64,000 nt of DNA from an uncultured Collinsella sp. (lineage in GTDB: Bacteria > Actinomycetota > Coriobacteriia > Coriobacteriales > Coriobacteriaceae): NCBI GenBank assembly GCA_958452935.1, contig CAUDVX010000002.1, positions 62,001 to 126,000 on the forward strand, in the 5' to 3' direction. The position numbers were made by a program, and so were the translations under genes. Below are positions 8,913 to 24,466 of the stretch, piece by piece; the first letter of the stretch is position 1, and every line of letters begins with the position of its first letter. Below the pieces are notes generated by a model. The model was given only the letters and a program-made list of their open reading frames with translations. It was not told the origin of the DNA and made no database searches.

Positions 8913-10289
8913 ATGTGGGCATACGAGACGACGTTCTATCAGATCTATCCGCTGGGCTTTTGCGGAGCTCCGCGCGAAAACGCCGCGCCCGTTGCCGAGG
9001 ATGAGCTCGCCCAGGCTGCCAATGCCGCGCCCAACCCCGATGCGCCCATCATGAAGATTGCCCAATGGGTCGACTACCTGCAGGAACTCGGCGTTGGCGC
9101 TGTGCTGATCAACCCGCTGCTCGAATCTGATAGCCACGGCTACGATACACGCAGCCTGCGCCACATCGACCGCCGCCTGGGTGGGGACGCCGACTTTGCC
9201 GCCGTATGCGACACACTGCATGCCCATGGCATCCGCGTGGTGCTCGATGCCGTCTTCAACCACGTCGGCCGCGGTTTTTGGGCCTTCCGCGATGTGCAGG
9301 AGCGCAAGTGGGACTCGCCCTACAAGGACTGGTTCCACATTAGCTTTGACGGCGATTCTTGCTATGGCGACGGCTTTTGGTACGAAGGCTGGGAGGGCCA
9401 TTTCGAGCTTGTGAAGCTCAACCTGCAAAATCCCGCTGTGGTCGATTACCTGCTCGAGTCCGTGCGCCGCTGGGCCGAGGTCTTTGGCGTCGACGGCCTG
9501 CGCCTGGACGTTGCCTATATGCTCGACCGCGACTTTATGCGCCGCCTGCACGCCTTTACCCGTGAGCTCAAGCCCGACTTTGTGCTGATCGGCGAGACGC
9601 TCCACGGCGACTACAACCAAATCGTCAACGACGAGATGCTCGACTCCTGCACCAACTACGAGTGCTACAAGGGCCTGTACTCCAGCTTTAACTCGGTCAA
9701 CATGTTCGAGATCGCCCATTCGCTGCACCGTCAGTTTGGCGGCGACCCCTGGTGCATCTACCGTGGCAAACATCTGCTGTCGTTTGTCGACAACCACGAT
9801 GTGCCGCGCCTGGCGAGCATCCTCACCGACAAGTCCTGTCTGCGTTCCGCCTACGGCATGCTCTTTGGCATGCCAGGCATCCCGTGCGTCTACTATGGCA
9901 GCGAGTGGGGAATTGCTGGCGAAAAGGGCGGCCCCGATGGCGACTGGGCGCTGCGCCCTGCGCTCGATGAGCCTGCGCCCAATGAGCTGACGGCGTTCAT
10001 CACGCAACTCGCACACCTTCGCTCGGCCGACGACGCGGCTGCCCGTGCTCTCAACTACGGTGCCTATCGCAACGTGGTGATCCAGAACAAGCAGCTGCTG
10101 TTCGAGCGCGCCTGCGACGACGCGACGGTGCTCGTGGCGGTGAACGCCGTGGACGAGCCTTACACCTTTGGCGCCGGCGAGCTCAACAGCTCCTTTGTCG
10201 ATTTGCTTGCCGACGATGCGCCCACGGTCGAGCTGACGGGTACTCTCGAGCTTGCACCCTACGAGGTGCGCTATCTGTTGAGGGCCTAG
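8913..10289 (+). CDS. Alpha-amylase family (GH13) glycosidase
   Basis: This 458-residue cytoplasmic enzyme has no signal peptide and shows all four GH13 regions: DAVFNH (residues 112-117), GLRLDVAY with nucleophile Asp199, acid/base Glu228 in GETLHG, and FVDNHD with Asp296. GH13 enzymes act on alpha-glucosidic bonds of starch-, glycogen- or malto-oligosaccharide-type substrates by a retaining mechanism. Specificity (amylase, cyclomaltodextrinase-like or transferase) cannot be fixed from sequence. The start at 8913 is preceded by GGGAGG. The DNA glycosylase gene follows 3 bp after the stop, suggesting co-transcription without functional relation. Confidence 0.88.
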   Translation: MWAYETTFYQIYPLGFCGAPRENAAPVAEDELAQAANAAPNPDAPIMKIAQWVDYLQELGVGAVLINPLLESDSHGYDTRSLRHIDRRLGGDADFAAVCDTLHAHGIRVVLDAVFNHVGRGFWAFRDVQERKWDSPYKDWFHISFDGDSCYGDGFWYEGWEGHFELVKLNLQNPAVVDYLLESVRRWAEVFGVDGLRLDVAYMLDRDFMRRLHAFTRELKPDFVLIGETLHGDYNQIVNDEMLDSCTNYECYKGLYSSFNSVNMFEIAHSLHRQFGGDPWCIYRGKHLLSFVDNHDVPRLASILTDKSCLRSAYGMLFGMPGIPCVYYGSEWGIAGEKGGPDGDWALRPALDEPAPNELTAFITQLAHLRSADDAAARALNYGAYRNVVIQNKQLLFERACDDATVLVAVNAVDEPYTFGAGELNSSFVDLLADDAPTVELTGTLELAPYEVRYLLRA

Positions 10290-10292
10290 ATC

Positions 10293-10856
10293 ATGACAGC
10301 GCCGGACGAGGGCTATCAACATATTGAGCATGGGTTTGAGCCCGTGTTTGACGAGCACTCGCGCGTTTTGGTGCTGGGGTCGTTTCCCTCGGTGCTCTCG
10401 CGCGCCAATGCCTTCTACTACGGCAATCCGCAGAACCGCTTTTGGCGCGTGATGGCCGCGTGCCTCGGTGTGCCCGTGCCGCCCAACGAGGGAGACTCTT
10501 TGGCGAGCGGCGAGCTCGCGACGCTCGATGCCTCGATTGCCGCCAAGCGGGTTATGCTGCTCAACGGCGGTGTGGCCCTGTGGGATGTAATCGAGAGCTG
10601 CGACATCAAGGGTTCAAGCGACGCGAGCATCAAAAACGTCGTTCCGGCGCATGCCGAGCGTATTACCGGCGCAGCTCCTATCGAGGTCGTTGTCTGTAAC
10701 GGCGGCACGGCAGGTCGGCTCTACAAGCGCTATCTGCAAGAACGCACCGGGCTGCCGGCCATCGTTCTGCCGTCGACAAGTCCCGCCAATGCGGCGTGGC
10801 GCCTGGAACGCCTTGTCGAGCGCTGGCGCGATGCCGTTGATTGGGGCGCTCTGTAA
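10293..10856 (+). CDS. DNA-deoxyinosine glycosylase (uracil-DNA glycosylase superfamily)
   Basis: This 187-residue base-excision repair enzyme shows the superfamily motif A (LGSFPS), the YYGNPQNRFWRVM stretch and the late motif LPSTSPAN. These are typical of the family annotated as DNA-deoxyinosine glycosylase (family 6 UDG), which removes hypoxanthine formed by adenine deamination. The short motif A without the Asp or Asn of classical UDG/MUG fits that subfamily. The ATG at 10293 lies 3 bp after the amylase stop, with no strong ribosome binding site of its own apart from the amylase end, so translation may be coupled. Confidence 0.8.
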   Translation: MTAPDEGYQHIEHGFEPVFDEHSRVLVLGSFPSVLSRANAFYYGNPQNRFWRVMAACLGVPVPPNEGDSLASGELATLDASIAAKRVMLLNGGVALWDVIESCDIKGSSDASIKNVVPAHAERITGAAPIEVVVCNGGTAGRLYKRYLQERTGLPAIVLPSTSPANAAWRLERLVERWRDAVDWGAL

Positions 10857-10857
10857 T

Positions 10858-11520
10858 TTAGATATCTGGTTGGGCGCGGGTGCCGAGGCGTTTCATGATG
10901 GCATGCCAGATCGGTGCGGGCAGCGCGGGCTTGGCGCGCACCATGCCGTCGGCATCGACGCTTTCGGCATTGCCACCGCCAAGCAGCTGCGCATGCTCAA
11001 TGGAGCAGCCCATGCGCACGGCACCTACGAGCTTGTCCAGGGCCTCCGAAAACGGTCGCCGCAAGAGACCCATGCGCGGAGAGCGGCGAAGTGCTGCGAT
11101 GCTAGCGCCGGTGCAGACGATGACGCCTCCACACCACGACAGTCCTCGACGCTCGCACGCTTCGTGCAGATGGCCAACGACCGCGTGCGCCTGCTCGGAA
11201 CTCCTACAGTCGGCTTGAACAACCACATAGACGCGTGTTCCTGCGCCTTCAACACATTCGAGCGCCCGTTCAACGACGGCCATCGCCTCGTCATCGAGCA
11301 CATCTTCAACAGCGAATACAATGCCGTCCACAACGCTGCCGGCATCATCCGCCTTCAAATCAACCGGGCGGGGGAGCGCGGTGCCAGAAAGTTGAGCATA
11401 GGCGGCGATGGCATCCTGCAGGTCCCAGAGCAAAAACTCAAGATCGGCGCTCTCGGGAATACTGACAAACGCGATGTTATGCAGTGCTTTTGGTGCATAG
11501 CCGCGTGCGGTCGTCTCCAT
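10858..11520 (-). CDS. Hypothetical protein, possible flavodoxin-like fold
   Basis: I do not recognise this 220-residue protein with confidence. The middle (VVDGIVFAVEDVL, GTRVYVVVQADC, GLSWCGGVIVCTG) alternates hydrophobic strands and helices like a Rossmann/flavodoxin-like fold. The tail RMGLLRRPFSEALDKLVGAVRMG resembles the C-terminal part of NAD(P)H-dependent FMN-reductase-like proteins. No flavin or nucleotide motif is clear. The start at 11520 is well supported by AAAGGAGG just upstream on the minus strand. It converges on the glycosylase gene with one base between the stops. Confidence 0.7.
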   Translation of the reverse strand: METTARGYAPKALHNIAFVSIPESADLEFLLWDLQDAIAAYAQLSGTALPRPVDLKADDAGSVVDGIVFAVEDVLDDEAMAVVERALECVEGAGTRVYVVVQADCRSSEQAHAVVGHLHEACERRGLSWCGGVIVCTGASIAALRRSPRMGLLRRPFSEALDKLVGAVRMGCSIEHAQLLGGGNAESVDADGMVRAKPALPAPIWHAIMKRLGTRAQPDI

Positions 11521-11613
11521 GCTGCCTCCTTTCCGGTTGGTTTCCGTTTAGGTTACACCGTCTGGCGGTGCCTCGCCGCGCTATCCTAGTGCAACCCTTA
11601 CGAAAGGAACGCC

Positions 11614-12750
11614 ATGCGCCTGCCCATGAATACCTCGCTTGCCACGCTCAAACCCTCCGGCATCCGCCGAATCAACGCGCTCGCTGCTCAGCATCCGGGG
11701 TGCATTGCGCTTGCGCTCGGCGAGCCCGATTTTCCCACGCCCGATGTGATTAGTGCCGAGGTGACTGCATCGCTGGACCGCGGTGACACGCATTATCCGC
11801 CCAACAACGGTCGCCCTGCCCTGCGCGAGGCGCTGTCCGCATATATGGGCGACGCGGGCCTTACGTTTTCGGCCGACGAGGTCATTCTGACAGACGGTGC
11901 GACCGAGGCCCTGTCGGCTACGTTTATGGCTATGCTCAATCCAGGTGACGAGGTCATCATCCCCACGCCGGCCTTTGGCCTGTACGAGAGCATCGTCGTT
12001 GCCAACCACGCCAAAGCGGTCTTTTTGGATACGGGGCCCGCGCAATTTCAGATTGACGAGGAAGCGCTTCGCGCCTGCGTGACCCCGGCGACCAAGGCCA
12101 TCGTTATCTGCTCGCCCAACAATCCCACGGGCTGCATTCTCAACGCGGCATCGCTCGACGCCGTGGCGCGCGTAGCGGAGCAGGCGGGCATATACGTAGT
12201 CTGCGACGACGTATACAACCGTCTGGTCTATGTGGATGGCTACGAGCGATTTGCCCAGCGCCACCCGGAGCTACGCGAGCAGACGGTGGTCATCGAGAGC
12301 TTCTCCAAGCCCTGGGCCATGACCGGCTGGCGCTTAGGTTGGCTCGCAGCAGCAGCCCCCGTCATCGCCGAGATTGCCAAGGCTCACCAATACTTAGTAT
12401 CGAGTGCCGTCTCCTTCGAAATGGACGCCGCAGCCCGAGCCCTCACCGTCGACCCAACTCCCATGCTCGAAGTCTACCGAGCCCGTCGCGAACGCGTACT
12501 CGCAGCCTTAGACGCCATGGGCCTCGACGTAGTAGAGCCCGCAGGAGCGTTCTACATTTTCCCAAGCATCAAAAAGTTCGGCCTAACCAGCGAAGACTTC
12601 TGCATCAAAGCCATCAAAGAGGCAAACGTAGCCCTAGTCCCGGGCGACTGCTTCGGAACCGAAGGCCACGTCCGCCTCAGCTATTGCGTTTCCGACAAAG
12701 ACCTAGACGAAGGACTAGCCCGCCTGTCCACCTTCATTTCAACCTTGTAG
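11614..12750 (+). CDS. PLP-dependent aminotransferase, class I/II (aspartate aminotransferase-like)
   Basis: This 378-residue fold-type I enzyme transfers amino groups from amino acids to 2-oxo acids. It shows ALGEPDFPTP near the N-terminus, SPNNPTG in the middle, the PLP-binding Lys232 in SFSKPWAMTGWRLGW, and the C-terminal FYIFPSIKKF and VRLSYC stretches including the substrate Arg. The start at 11614 is preceded by AAAGGA. Codon use changes along the gene: from about 12340 onward A-ending codons (GCA, GTA, CTA, AAA, GAA) replace the G-ending ones used before. The long palindrome at 12803 follows the stop by about 50 bp. Confidence 0.85.
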   Translation: MRLPMNTSLATLKPSGIRRINALAAQHPGCIALALGEPDFPTPDVISAEVTASLDRGDTHYPPNNGRPALREALSAYMGDAGLTFSADEVILTDGATEALSATFMAMLNPGDEVIIPTPAFGLYESIVVANHAKAVFLDTGPAQFQIDEEALRACVTPATKAIVICSPNNPTGCILNAASLDAVARVAEQAGIYVVCDDVYNRLVYVDGYERFAQRHPELREQTVVIESFSKPWAMTGWRLGWLAAAAPVIAEIAKAHQYLVSSAVSFEMDAAARALTVDPTPMLEVYRARRERVLAALDAMGLDVVEPAGAFYIFPSIKKFGLTSEDFCIKAIKEANVALVPGDCFGTEGHVRLSYCVSDKDLDEGLARLSTFISTL

Positions 12751-12802
12751 CCCTCAGGGATGCAACACATCAGCCCACCGACCCAAGCATTATGAGTGGG
12801 GC

Positions 12803-13020
12803 GCGTCGCTCAACGGACACGAGGATTCGCAGCAAAGGCAACGTAGCTCCGGCCGGGAGGGGCAGGGCGAGTTTTCCGTAGATTCCGCACGAGCCGAAGG
12901 CCACTTAATGTGGCCTTCGTGCGAGCCCAGGACTTGACCGAGCGGAAAACTCGCCCTGCCCCTCCCGGCCGGAGCGTATGCAGGGTTTGTGTACGAATCC
13001 TCGTGTCCGTTGACCGACGC
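12803..13020. repeat. Giant palindromic element, copy A
   Basis: Outer arms 12803-12829 and 12994-13020 pair over 27 bp with one mismatch. After an unpaired interval of 16-18 nt, inner arms 12846-12878 and 12943-12975 pair perfectly over 33 bp. The 64-nt core 12879-12942 contains a 10-bp hairpin (12895-12904 with 12910-12919, loop TTAAT) and shares the segments CCGCACGA, ACTTAATGT, GTGCGAGC and AGGACT with copies B and C. The arm sequences are unrelated to those of B and C. It contains no credible protein-coding gene. The right outer arm carries the -35 box of the rplJ promoter. Confidence 0.92.
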
Positions 13021-13038
13021 CGGGGTCCCCGCCATAAT
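13010..13038 (+). promoter_or_regulatory. rplJ operon promoter
   Basis: TTGACC (13010-13015) and CATAAT (13033-13038) are separated by exactly 17 bp, a strong housekeeping-type promoter. The -35 box lies inside the right outer arm of palindromic element A. The only mismatch between the two outer arms falls in this hexamer. Confidence 0.8.
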
Positions 13039-13060
13039 ACTTTCGGTTCACGCACGAATC

Positions 13061-13190
13061 CGCTGCCAGAGACAGCCGGCGCAAACGGGTCTTACCCGCG
13101 AGCTTAATGGGACTTCCCGCCAGCCGAGGTGGTCGAGTAGATATGTCTTCTCGCCCCCGTCGCTCATGCAGCGCGGGGGCTTTCTTTTTG
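13061..13190 (+). promoter_or_regulatory. Ribosomal protein L10 leader with attenuator
   Basis: The segment 13061-13135 has the hallmarks of the L10(L12)4-binding leader found upstream of rplJ in many bacteria: AGACAGCCGG, then CTTAATGGGA, then GCCGAGG. It is followed by a G/C-rich hairpin (13152-13180) and TTTCTTTTT, which reads as an intrinsic terminator about 65 bp before rplJ. Known biology: excess L10 binds the leader and lowers rplJL expression. Termination at the hairpin is the probable mode here; this is inference. Confidence 0.75.
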
Positions 13191-13254
13191 GACATGCCCC
13201 CGTCACGTCCTTGTGGCGGACCGTGCCCGGAAAGAATTCGAGGAGGTGTAATTC

Positions 13255-13776
13255 ATGCCCCAGCAGTACAAAATCGACAAGGTTGCAGAGATCGAGTCCC
13301 GTATCGCCGAGAACGCCGGTCTGTTCGTCGTCAACTACAACGGTCTGACGGTTAAGCAGGCTCAGGAGCTGCGTCATCAGCTTCGCGAGTGCGGCGCCGA
13401 GATGAAGGTCTACAAGAACAACCTGGTCAAGATCGCCCTCAAGAACCAGGAGCAGCCCGAGATCGACGAGATTCTCGCCGGCCCCGTCGCTTATGTGTTC
13501 TACGAGTCCGAGCCGGTCGAGGCCGCTAAGGCCCTTAAGGACTTCTCCGCTCAGTCCAAGGGCGTCCTTGAGATCAAGGGCGGTATCTCCGACGGCAAGG
13601 CCGTTTCCGCTGATGATGTTAAGGCTATCGCCGAGCTGCCCACCAAGGATCAGCTTCTCGGCCAGATTGCCGGTCTCATCTCCGGTTTCGCTCGCGACAT
13701 CGCTGTCTGCGTCAACGGCGTTTCCTCTGGTCTCGCTCGTTCGATCCAGCAGGTCTCCGAGCAGAAGGCAGCCTAG
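13255..13776 (+). CDS. rplJ: 50S ribosomal protein L10
   Basis: L10 anchors the L7/L12 stalk to 23S rRNA at the GTPase-associated centre. The 173-residue protein shows the family N-terminus (YKIDKVAEIESRIAENAGLFVVNYNGLTV) with rRNA-binding basic residues around YKNNLVKIALKN, and the C-terminal helix that carries L7/L12 dimers (SGLARSIQQVSEQKAA). GAGGAGGTG lies just before the ATG at 13255. It is co-transcribed with rplL behind an L10-type autoregulatory leader. Confidence 0.96.
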   Translation: MPQQYKIDKVAEIESRIAENAGLFVVNYNGLTVKQAQELRHQLRECGAEMKVYKNNLVKIALKNQEQPEIDEILAGPVAYVFYESEPVEAAKALKDFSAQSKGVLEIKGGISDGKAVSADDVKAIAELPTKDQLLGQIAGLISGFARDIAVCVNGVSSGLARSIQQVSEQKAA

Positions 13777-13878
13777 TTGCTGTTTTCACCCGCGGCGGCA
13801 ACGCCGCACCCCTGGTGCATTCGCGCTGTGTTTTAACTGATCTCCGTGCATCCGCACGGAAACCGAAAGGACTTAGAA

Positions 13879-14256
13879 ATGGCTAAGCTTACCACCGATG
13901 AGATCATCGATGCTCTTAAGGAAATGACCCTTCTCGAGGCTTCCGAGCTCGTCAAGGCTATCGAGGACACCTTCGGCGTTTCCGCCGCTGCTCCTGCCGC
14001 TGTTGTCGCCGCTCCCGCTGCTGGCGCTGCTGAGGCCGAGGAGAAGACCGAGTTTGACGTCGTGCTCGAGGGCTTCGGCGACAACAAGATCCAGGTCATC
14101 AAGGCCGTCCGTGAGCTCACCAACCTTGGCCTGAAGGAGGCCAAGGAGGTCGTCGAGGGCGCTCCCAAGGCTGTTCTCGAGGGTGCCAAGAAGGAGGACG
14201 CCGAGGCTGCCAAGGAGAAGCTCGAGGCTGCTGGCGCTGCTGTCACCCTCAAGTAA
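13879..14256 (+). CDS. rplL: 50S ribosomal protein L7/L12
   Basis: This is the stalk protein that recruits translation factors. Its 125 residues comprise the N-terminal dimerisation domain (TTDEIIDALKEMTLLEASELVKAIEDTFGV), an Ala-rich hinge, and the C-terminal factor-binding domain (EFDVVLEGFGDNKIQVIKAVRELTNLGLKEAKEVVEGAP). I took the ATG at 13879 because the family starts at MAKLTTDEI and GAAAGGA lies 8-14 bp upstream. A 33-bp in-frame extension is spurious. Codon use is strongly biased, as expected for a protein present in four or more copies per ribosome. Confidence 0.96.
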   Translation: MAKLTTDEIIDALKEMTLLEASELVKAIEDTFGVSAAAPAAVVAAPAAGAAEAEEKTEFDVVLEGFGDNKIQVIKAVRELTNLGLKEAKEVVEGAPKAVLEGAKKEDAEAAKEKLEAAGAAVTLK

Positions 14257-14284
14257 TCAGGCTTTCTCGCCAGATTTCTTTGCA

Positions 14285-14323
14285 GACGGGGTTCGCATTG
14301 CGAGCCCCGTCTTTTTTGTTTTT
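14285..14323 (+). terminator. Intrinsic terminator after rplL
   Basis: GACGGGG and CCCCGTC arms with extra inner TCGC/GCGA pairing (14285-14311) are followed by TTTTTTGTTTTT. It ends the rplJL transcript 30 bp after the stop. Confidence 0.9.
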
Positions 14324-14570
14324 CGGTCCCTCGACATCGGTAGCTCAAACTGCCATGTTCTGTGATTTGCGTCGTATCGGGCACCCTGCCGTTGGGCAAT
14401 AAAATTGCACCATTCGAGCAATAATTTGCGTTGACCTGCTGAAGAATTGTCTCTGCCTTGTAGCGACATATAGTTCCAGCGGTAAGATGCTTGGGTATCG
14501 CAATTTGGTCTGCGGCTGTGTGCCGCACGCATGGGGCGCTTTTGCGCCTGCGAAAGGATCTTTGAATAAC
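14324..14570 (+). promoter_or_regulatory. galU upstream region with candidate promoter
   Basis: There is no gene in this gap. TTGTCT (14447-14452) and TATAGT (14469-14474), 16 bp apart, form a reasonable promoter about 100 bp before galU. A second TTGACC at about 14431 lacks a matching -10. A short GGCGC-TTTT-GCGCC hairpin lies just before the galU ribosome binding site. Confidence 0.45.
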
Positions 14571-15479
14571 ATGAAGGCAATCATCCCCGCCGCCGGTCTT
14601 GGCACGCGTTTTCTGCCTGGCACCAAGTGCACGCCCAAAGAGATGCTGCCGGTGCTCGACAAGCCCGTCATTCAGTACGTCGTTGAGGAGGCGCTCGACC
14701 CCGAGGAGGTCGACGACGCCATCATCGTTACTTCTCCCGGTAAGCCCGAGCTACTGAACTACTTCCAGCCCGATCGCTCGCTCGAGAACCTGCTGCGCGA
14801 GCGCGGCAAGAACGCCTATGCCGATGCCGTCGCCCACGCTGGCGGTATGCCGGTCGACTTCCGTTATCAGTACGAGCCCAAGGGCCTCGGCCATGCTATC
14901 CGCTCTGCTGCCGACGCCGTGGCAGGGGAGAACTTCCTGGTTCTTCTGGGCGACTACGTTGTGCCTAATCGCGACATCTGCGACAAGATGCTCGCCGTTT
15001 CCAAGGAGCACGGTGGAGCTTCGGTTATCGCCGTCGCTGCTTGCTCGCCCGAGGAAGTCAGCCGCTACGGCGTTATCGCCGGTGAGCGCGTCGGTTCGCT
15101 CGAGGGCGCCGAGGACGTTGCCGATGCCGAGCCGGGCGCTGTCTGGCGTATCGGCGGTCTGGTTGAGAAGCCCGCTCCCGAGGCTGCTCCGTCCAACCTG
15201 TACATTGTCGGTCGCTACTTGCTGAGCCCGCTGGTCATGGACCTGCTGGCAGATCAGCAGGCCGGCAAGGGCGGCGAGATCCAGCTCACCGACGCCATGG
15301 CCCGTTCGCTCGACCGCGAGGCCATGTACGCTGTCGTCATCGACCCGCTCTCGGGCTACGACACCGGCACTCCCTCTGGCTGGATGGCCACCAACGCCCT
15401 CATGGCTGCAAGCGACCCCCGCTTTGCCAGCGCCTTCTGGGACGCCATTGACGAGCGCGGCGGATTGATGCGCAAGTAA
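14571..15479 (+). CDS. galU: UTP-glucose-1-phosphate uridylyltransferase
   Basis: GalU makes UDP-glucose from UTP and glucose 1-phosphate for envelope polysaccharides and galactose metabolism. The 302-residue protein opens with the nucleotide-binding KAIIPAAGLGTRFLPGTK and continues with the typical CTPKEMLPVLDKPVIQYVVEEA. Later it shows GLGHAI and the EKPAPEAAPSN region that holds the sugar-phosphate site. The ATG at 14571 follows GAAAGGA (14552-14558). An extended in-frame start at 14487 is rejected on family alignment. It stands alone between two terminators. Confidence 0.93.
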   Translation: MKAIIPAAGLGTRFLPGTKCTPKEMLPVLDKPVIQYVVEEALDPEEVDDAIIVTSPGKPELLNYFQPDRSLENLLRERGKNAYADAVAHAGGMPVDFRYQYEPKGLGHAIRSAADAVAGENFLVLLGDYVVPNRDICDKMLAVSKEHGGASVIAVAACSPEEVSRYGVIAGERVGSLEGAEDVADAEPGAVWRIGGLVEKPAPEAAPSNLYIVGRYLLSPLVMDLLADQQAGKGGEIQLTDAMARSLDREAMYAVVIDPLSGYDTGTPSGWMATNALMAASDPRFASAFWDAIDERGGLMRK

Positions 15480-15499
15480 GCCTTCGGGCATCGACATTT

Positions 15500-15532
15500 A
15501 CGGGCGCGGACTTCGGTTCGCGCCCGTTTTTT
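15500..15532 (+). terminator. Intrinsic terminator after galU
   Basis: Perfect 9-bp arms ACGGGCGCG (15500-15508) and CGCGCCCGT (15519-15527) are followed by TTTTTT. Confidence 0.9.
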
Positions 15533-15556
15533 ATAAGAGCTGCGATTGCTGGCCCT

Positions 15557-15581
15557 CTGTTCACAGAAAATATATGAACAG
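15557..15581. repeat. Short inverted repeat upstream of rpoB
   Basis: CTGTTCA (15557-15563) and TGAACAG (15575-15581) are perfect inverted repeats in the 230-bp gap before rpoB. They could be a protein-binding site. No factor is suggested by the sequence. Confidence 0.35.
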
Positions 15582-15665
15582 GTGTTCGATATACATGCAT
15601 CTACCTGCGCATTTTCTGTCGAAAAACTTTGCTACTCCAAAAACTCAATTGCGTCAAGGCTTTTC

Positions 15666-15693
15666 TTGCCCAACGATCGGTACCTGATAAACT
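15666..15693 (+). promoter_or_regulatory. Candidate rpoBC promoter
   Basis: TTGCCC (15666-15671) and TAAACT (15688-15693) are 16 bp apart and about 75 bp before rpoB. The match to consensus is moderate. The presence of a terminator after galU means rpoB needs a promoter in this gap. Confidence 0.4.
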
Positions 15694-15766
15694 ATTAGGT
15701 TGCGATAACTGGCGAAGCTATGCCTCGCCAACCCACCGAGCATTTCCGTGAAGGAGGAAAAACCTG

Positions 15767-19258
<3,492 letters not shown>

Positions 19259-19264
19259 TTGACT

Positions 19265-23743
<4,479 letters not shown>

Positions 23744-23769
23744 TTTCCTAGTACGTTAACCGTCCTTCC

Positions 23770-23808
23770 AAAGACCCGTTTCCCAACAGGGAAGCGGGTC
23801 TTTTTTTG
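23770..23808 (+). terminator. Intrinsic terminator after rpoC
   Basis: A 14-bp stem with one mismatch (AAGACCCG...CGGGTCTT, 23771-23802) with an ACA-type loop is followed by seven T. It ends the rpoBC transcript. Confidence 0.92.
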
Positions 23809-23822
23809 TTGAAGAAAGGCTG

Positions 23823-23849
23823 CCAAAAAGGGACTGATTAATTTTTTGG
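23823..23849. repeat. REP-like hairpin (CCAAAAA arms, GGGACTG core)
   Basis: Arms CCAAAAA (23823-23829) and TTTTTGG flank GGGACTGATTAAT. It belongs to the small-hairpin family with a GGGAC(A/T)G core and unrelated complementary arms seen at several other intergenic sites in this window. Confidence 0.55.
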
Positions 23850-23870
23850 TAGGTTTTTCCTGCTTGAATT

Positions 23871-23897
23871 TGAAACATTTCGTCCGGCAAGAGCGTA
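23871..23897 (+). promoter_or_regulatory. ECF-type promoter of the sigma factor gene
   Basis: TGAAAC (23871-23876), a 17-bp spacer and CGTA (23894-23897) match the TGAAAC-N16/17-CGTA pattern of many autoregulated ECF sigma factors. It lies about 50 bp before the sigma gene start, suggesting self-activation. Confidence 0.65.
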
Positions 23898-23947
23898 TCT
23901 ATGGTGAGGACCTCAGCAAGAATCATTAACGTCACCGGGAGGTGATT

Positions 23948-24466
23948 ATGGAAGAACAAGCATTTAGACAGGCGGTCGAAGATCACCGGGATGTCGTGTT
24001 TCGGATCGCATTGACGTACCTGCGCGATCGTGCCGATGCCGACGATGTTGCCCAAGATGTCTTTCTTAAGCTGCTTAAAAGCGATGGACATTTTGAAAGT
24101 TGGGAACATCTTCGTCGATGGCTTATCCGGGTCACGATCAATGAATGTAAATCGCTCTTTCGAAAGCCATGGAGGCGTGTGGAGGATATTGAGAACCTGG
24201 CCGCTTCGCTCTCGGCAGCGCAGGATGAGACCAAGGCGGTCTTGTCAGACGTTATGCGACTTCCGGAGCGATTCCGCGTTCCCATCGTGCTCTATTACTA
24301 TCTGGGCTTTTCGACCTCAGAGATTGCCGAGTTGTTGCATGTGCCAGCCGCGACCGTTCGAACGCGTTTAGCTCGCGGCAGGTCGAAACTCAAATTCATC
24401 CTAGAGGAGGGCGACCGTGAAATCCAATCAAATCAAGCAGGCCTTCGAGTCCATCCAAGCCGATAG
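23948..24466 (+). CDS. RNA polymerase sigma-70 factor, ECF subfamily
   Basis: This 172-residue ECF sigma factor has region 2 (about residues 10-75: DVVFRIALTYLRDRADADDVAQDVFLKLL, with the DNA-melting stretch HLRRWLIRVTINECKSLFR) and region 4 (about residues 105-155: LPERFRVPIVLYYYLGFSTSEIAELLHVPAATVRTRLARGRSKLK). I chose the ATG at 23948 because GGGAGGTG lies just upstream; the GTG at 23942 is inside that site. It overlaps the next gene by 50 bp in another frame, so sigma and anti-sigma are translationally coupled. The signal and regulon are unknown. Confidence 0.9.
   Translation: MEEQAFRQAVEDHRDVVFRIALTYLRDRADADDVAQDVFLKLLKSDGHFESWEHLRRWLIRVTINECKSLFRKPWRRVEDIENLAASLSAAQDETKAVLSDVMRLPERFRVPIVLYYYLGFSTSEIAELLHVPAATVRTRLARGRSKLKFILEEGDREIQSNQAGLRVHPSR

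Noticed and set aside
12803..13020. Giant palindromes as ordinary intrinsic terminators
   Set aside because: No T-run follows any of the three, the stems far exceed terminator size, and the conserved part is the loop-side core rather than the stem base.
12790..13195. Several short open frames within palindrome A, some with similar ends on both strands
   Set aside because: Their similarity is due to the inverted repeat itself. None has a ribosome binding site or family match, and the region is better explained by structure.
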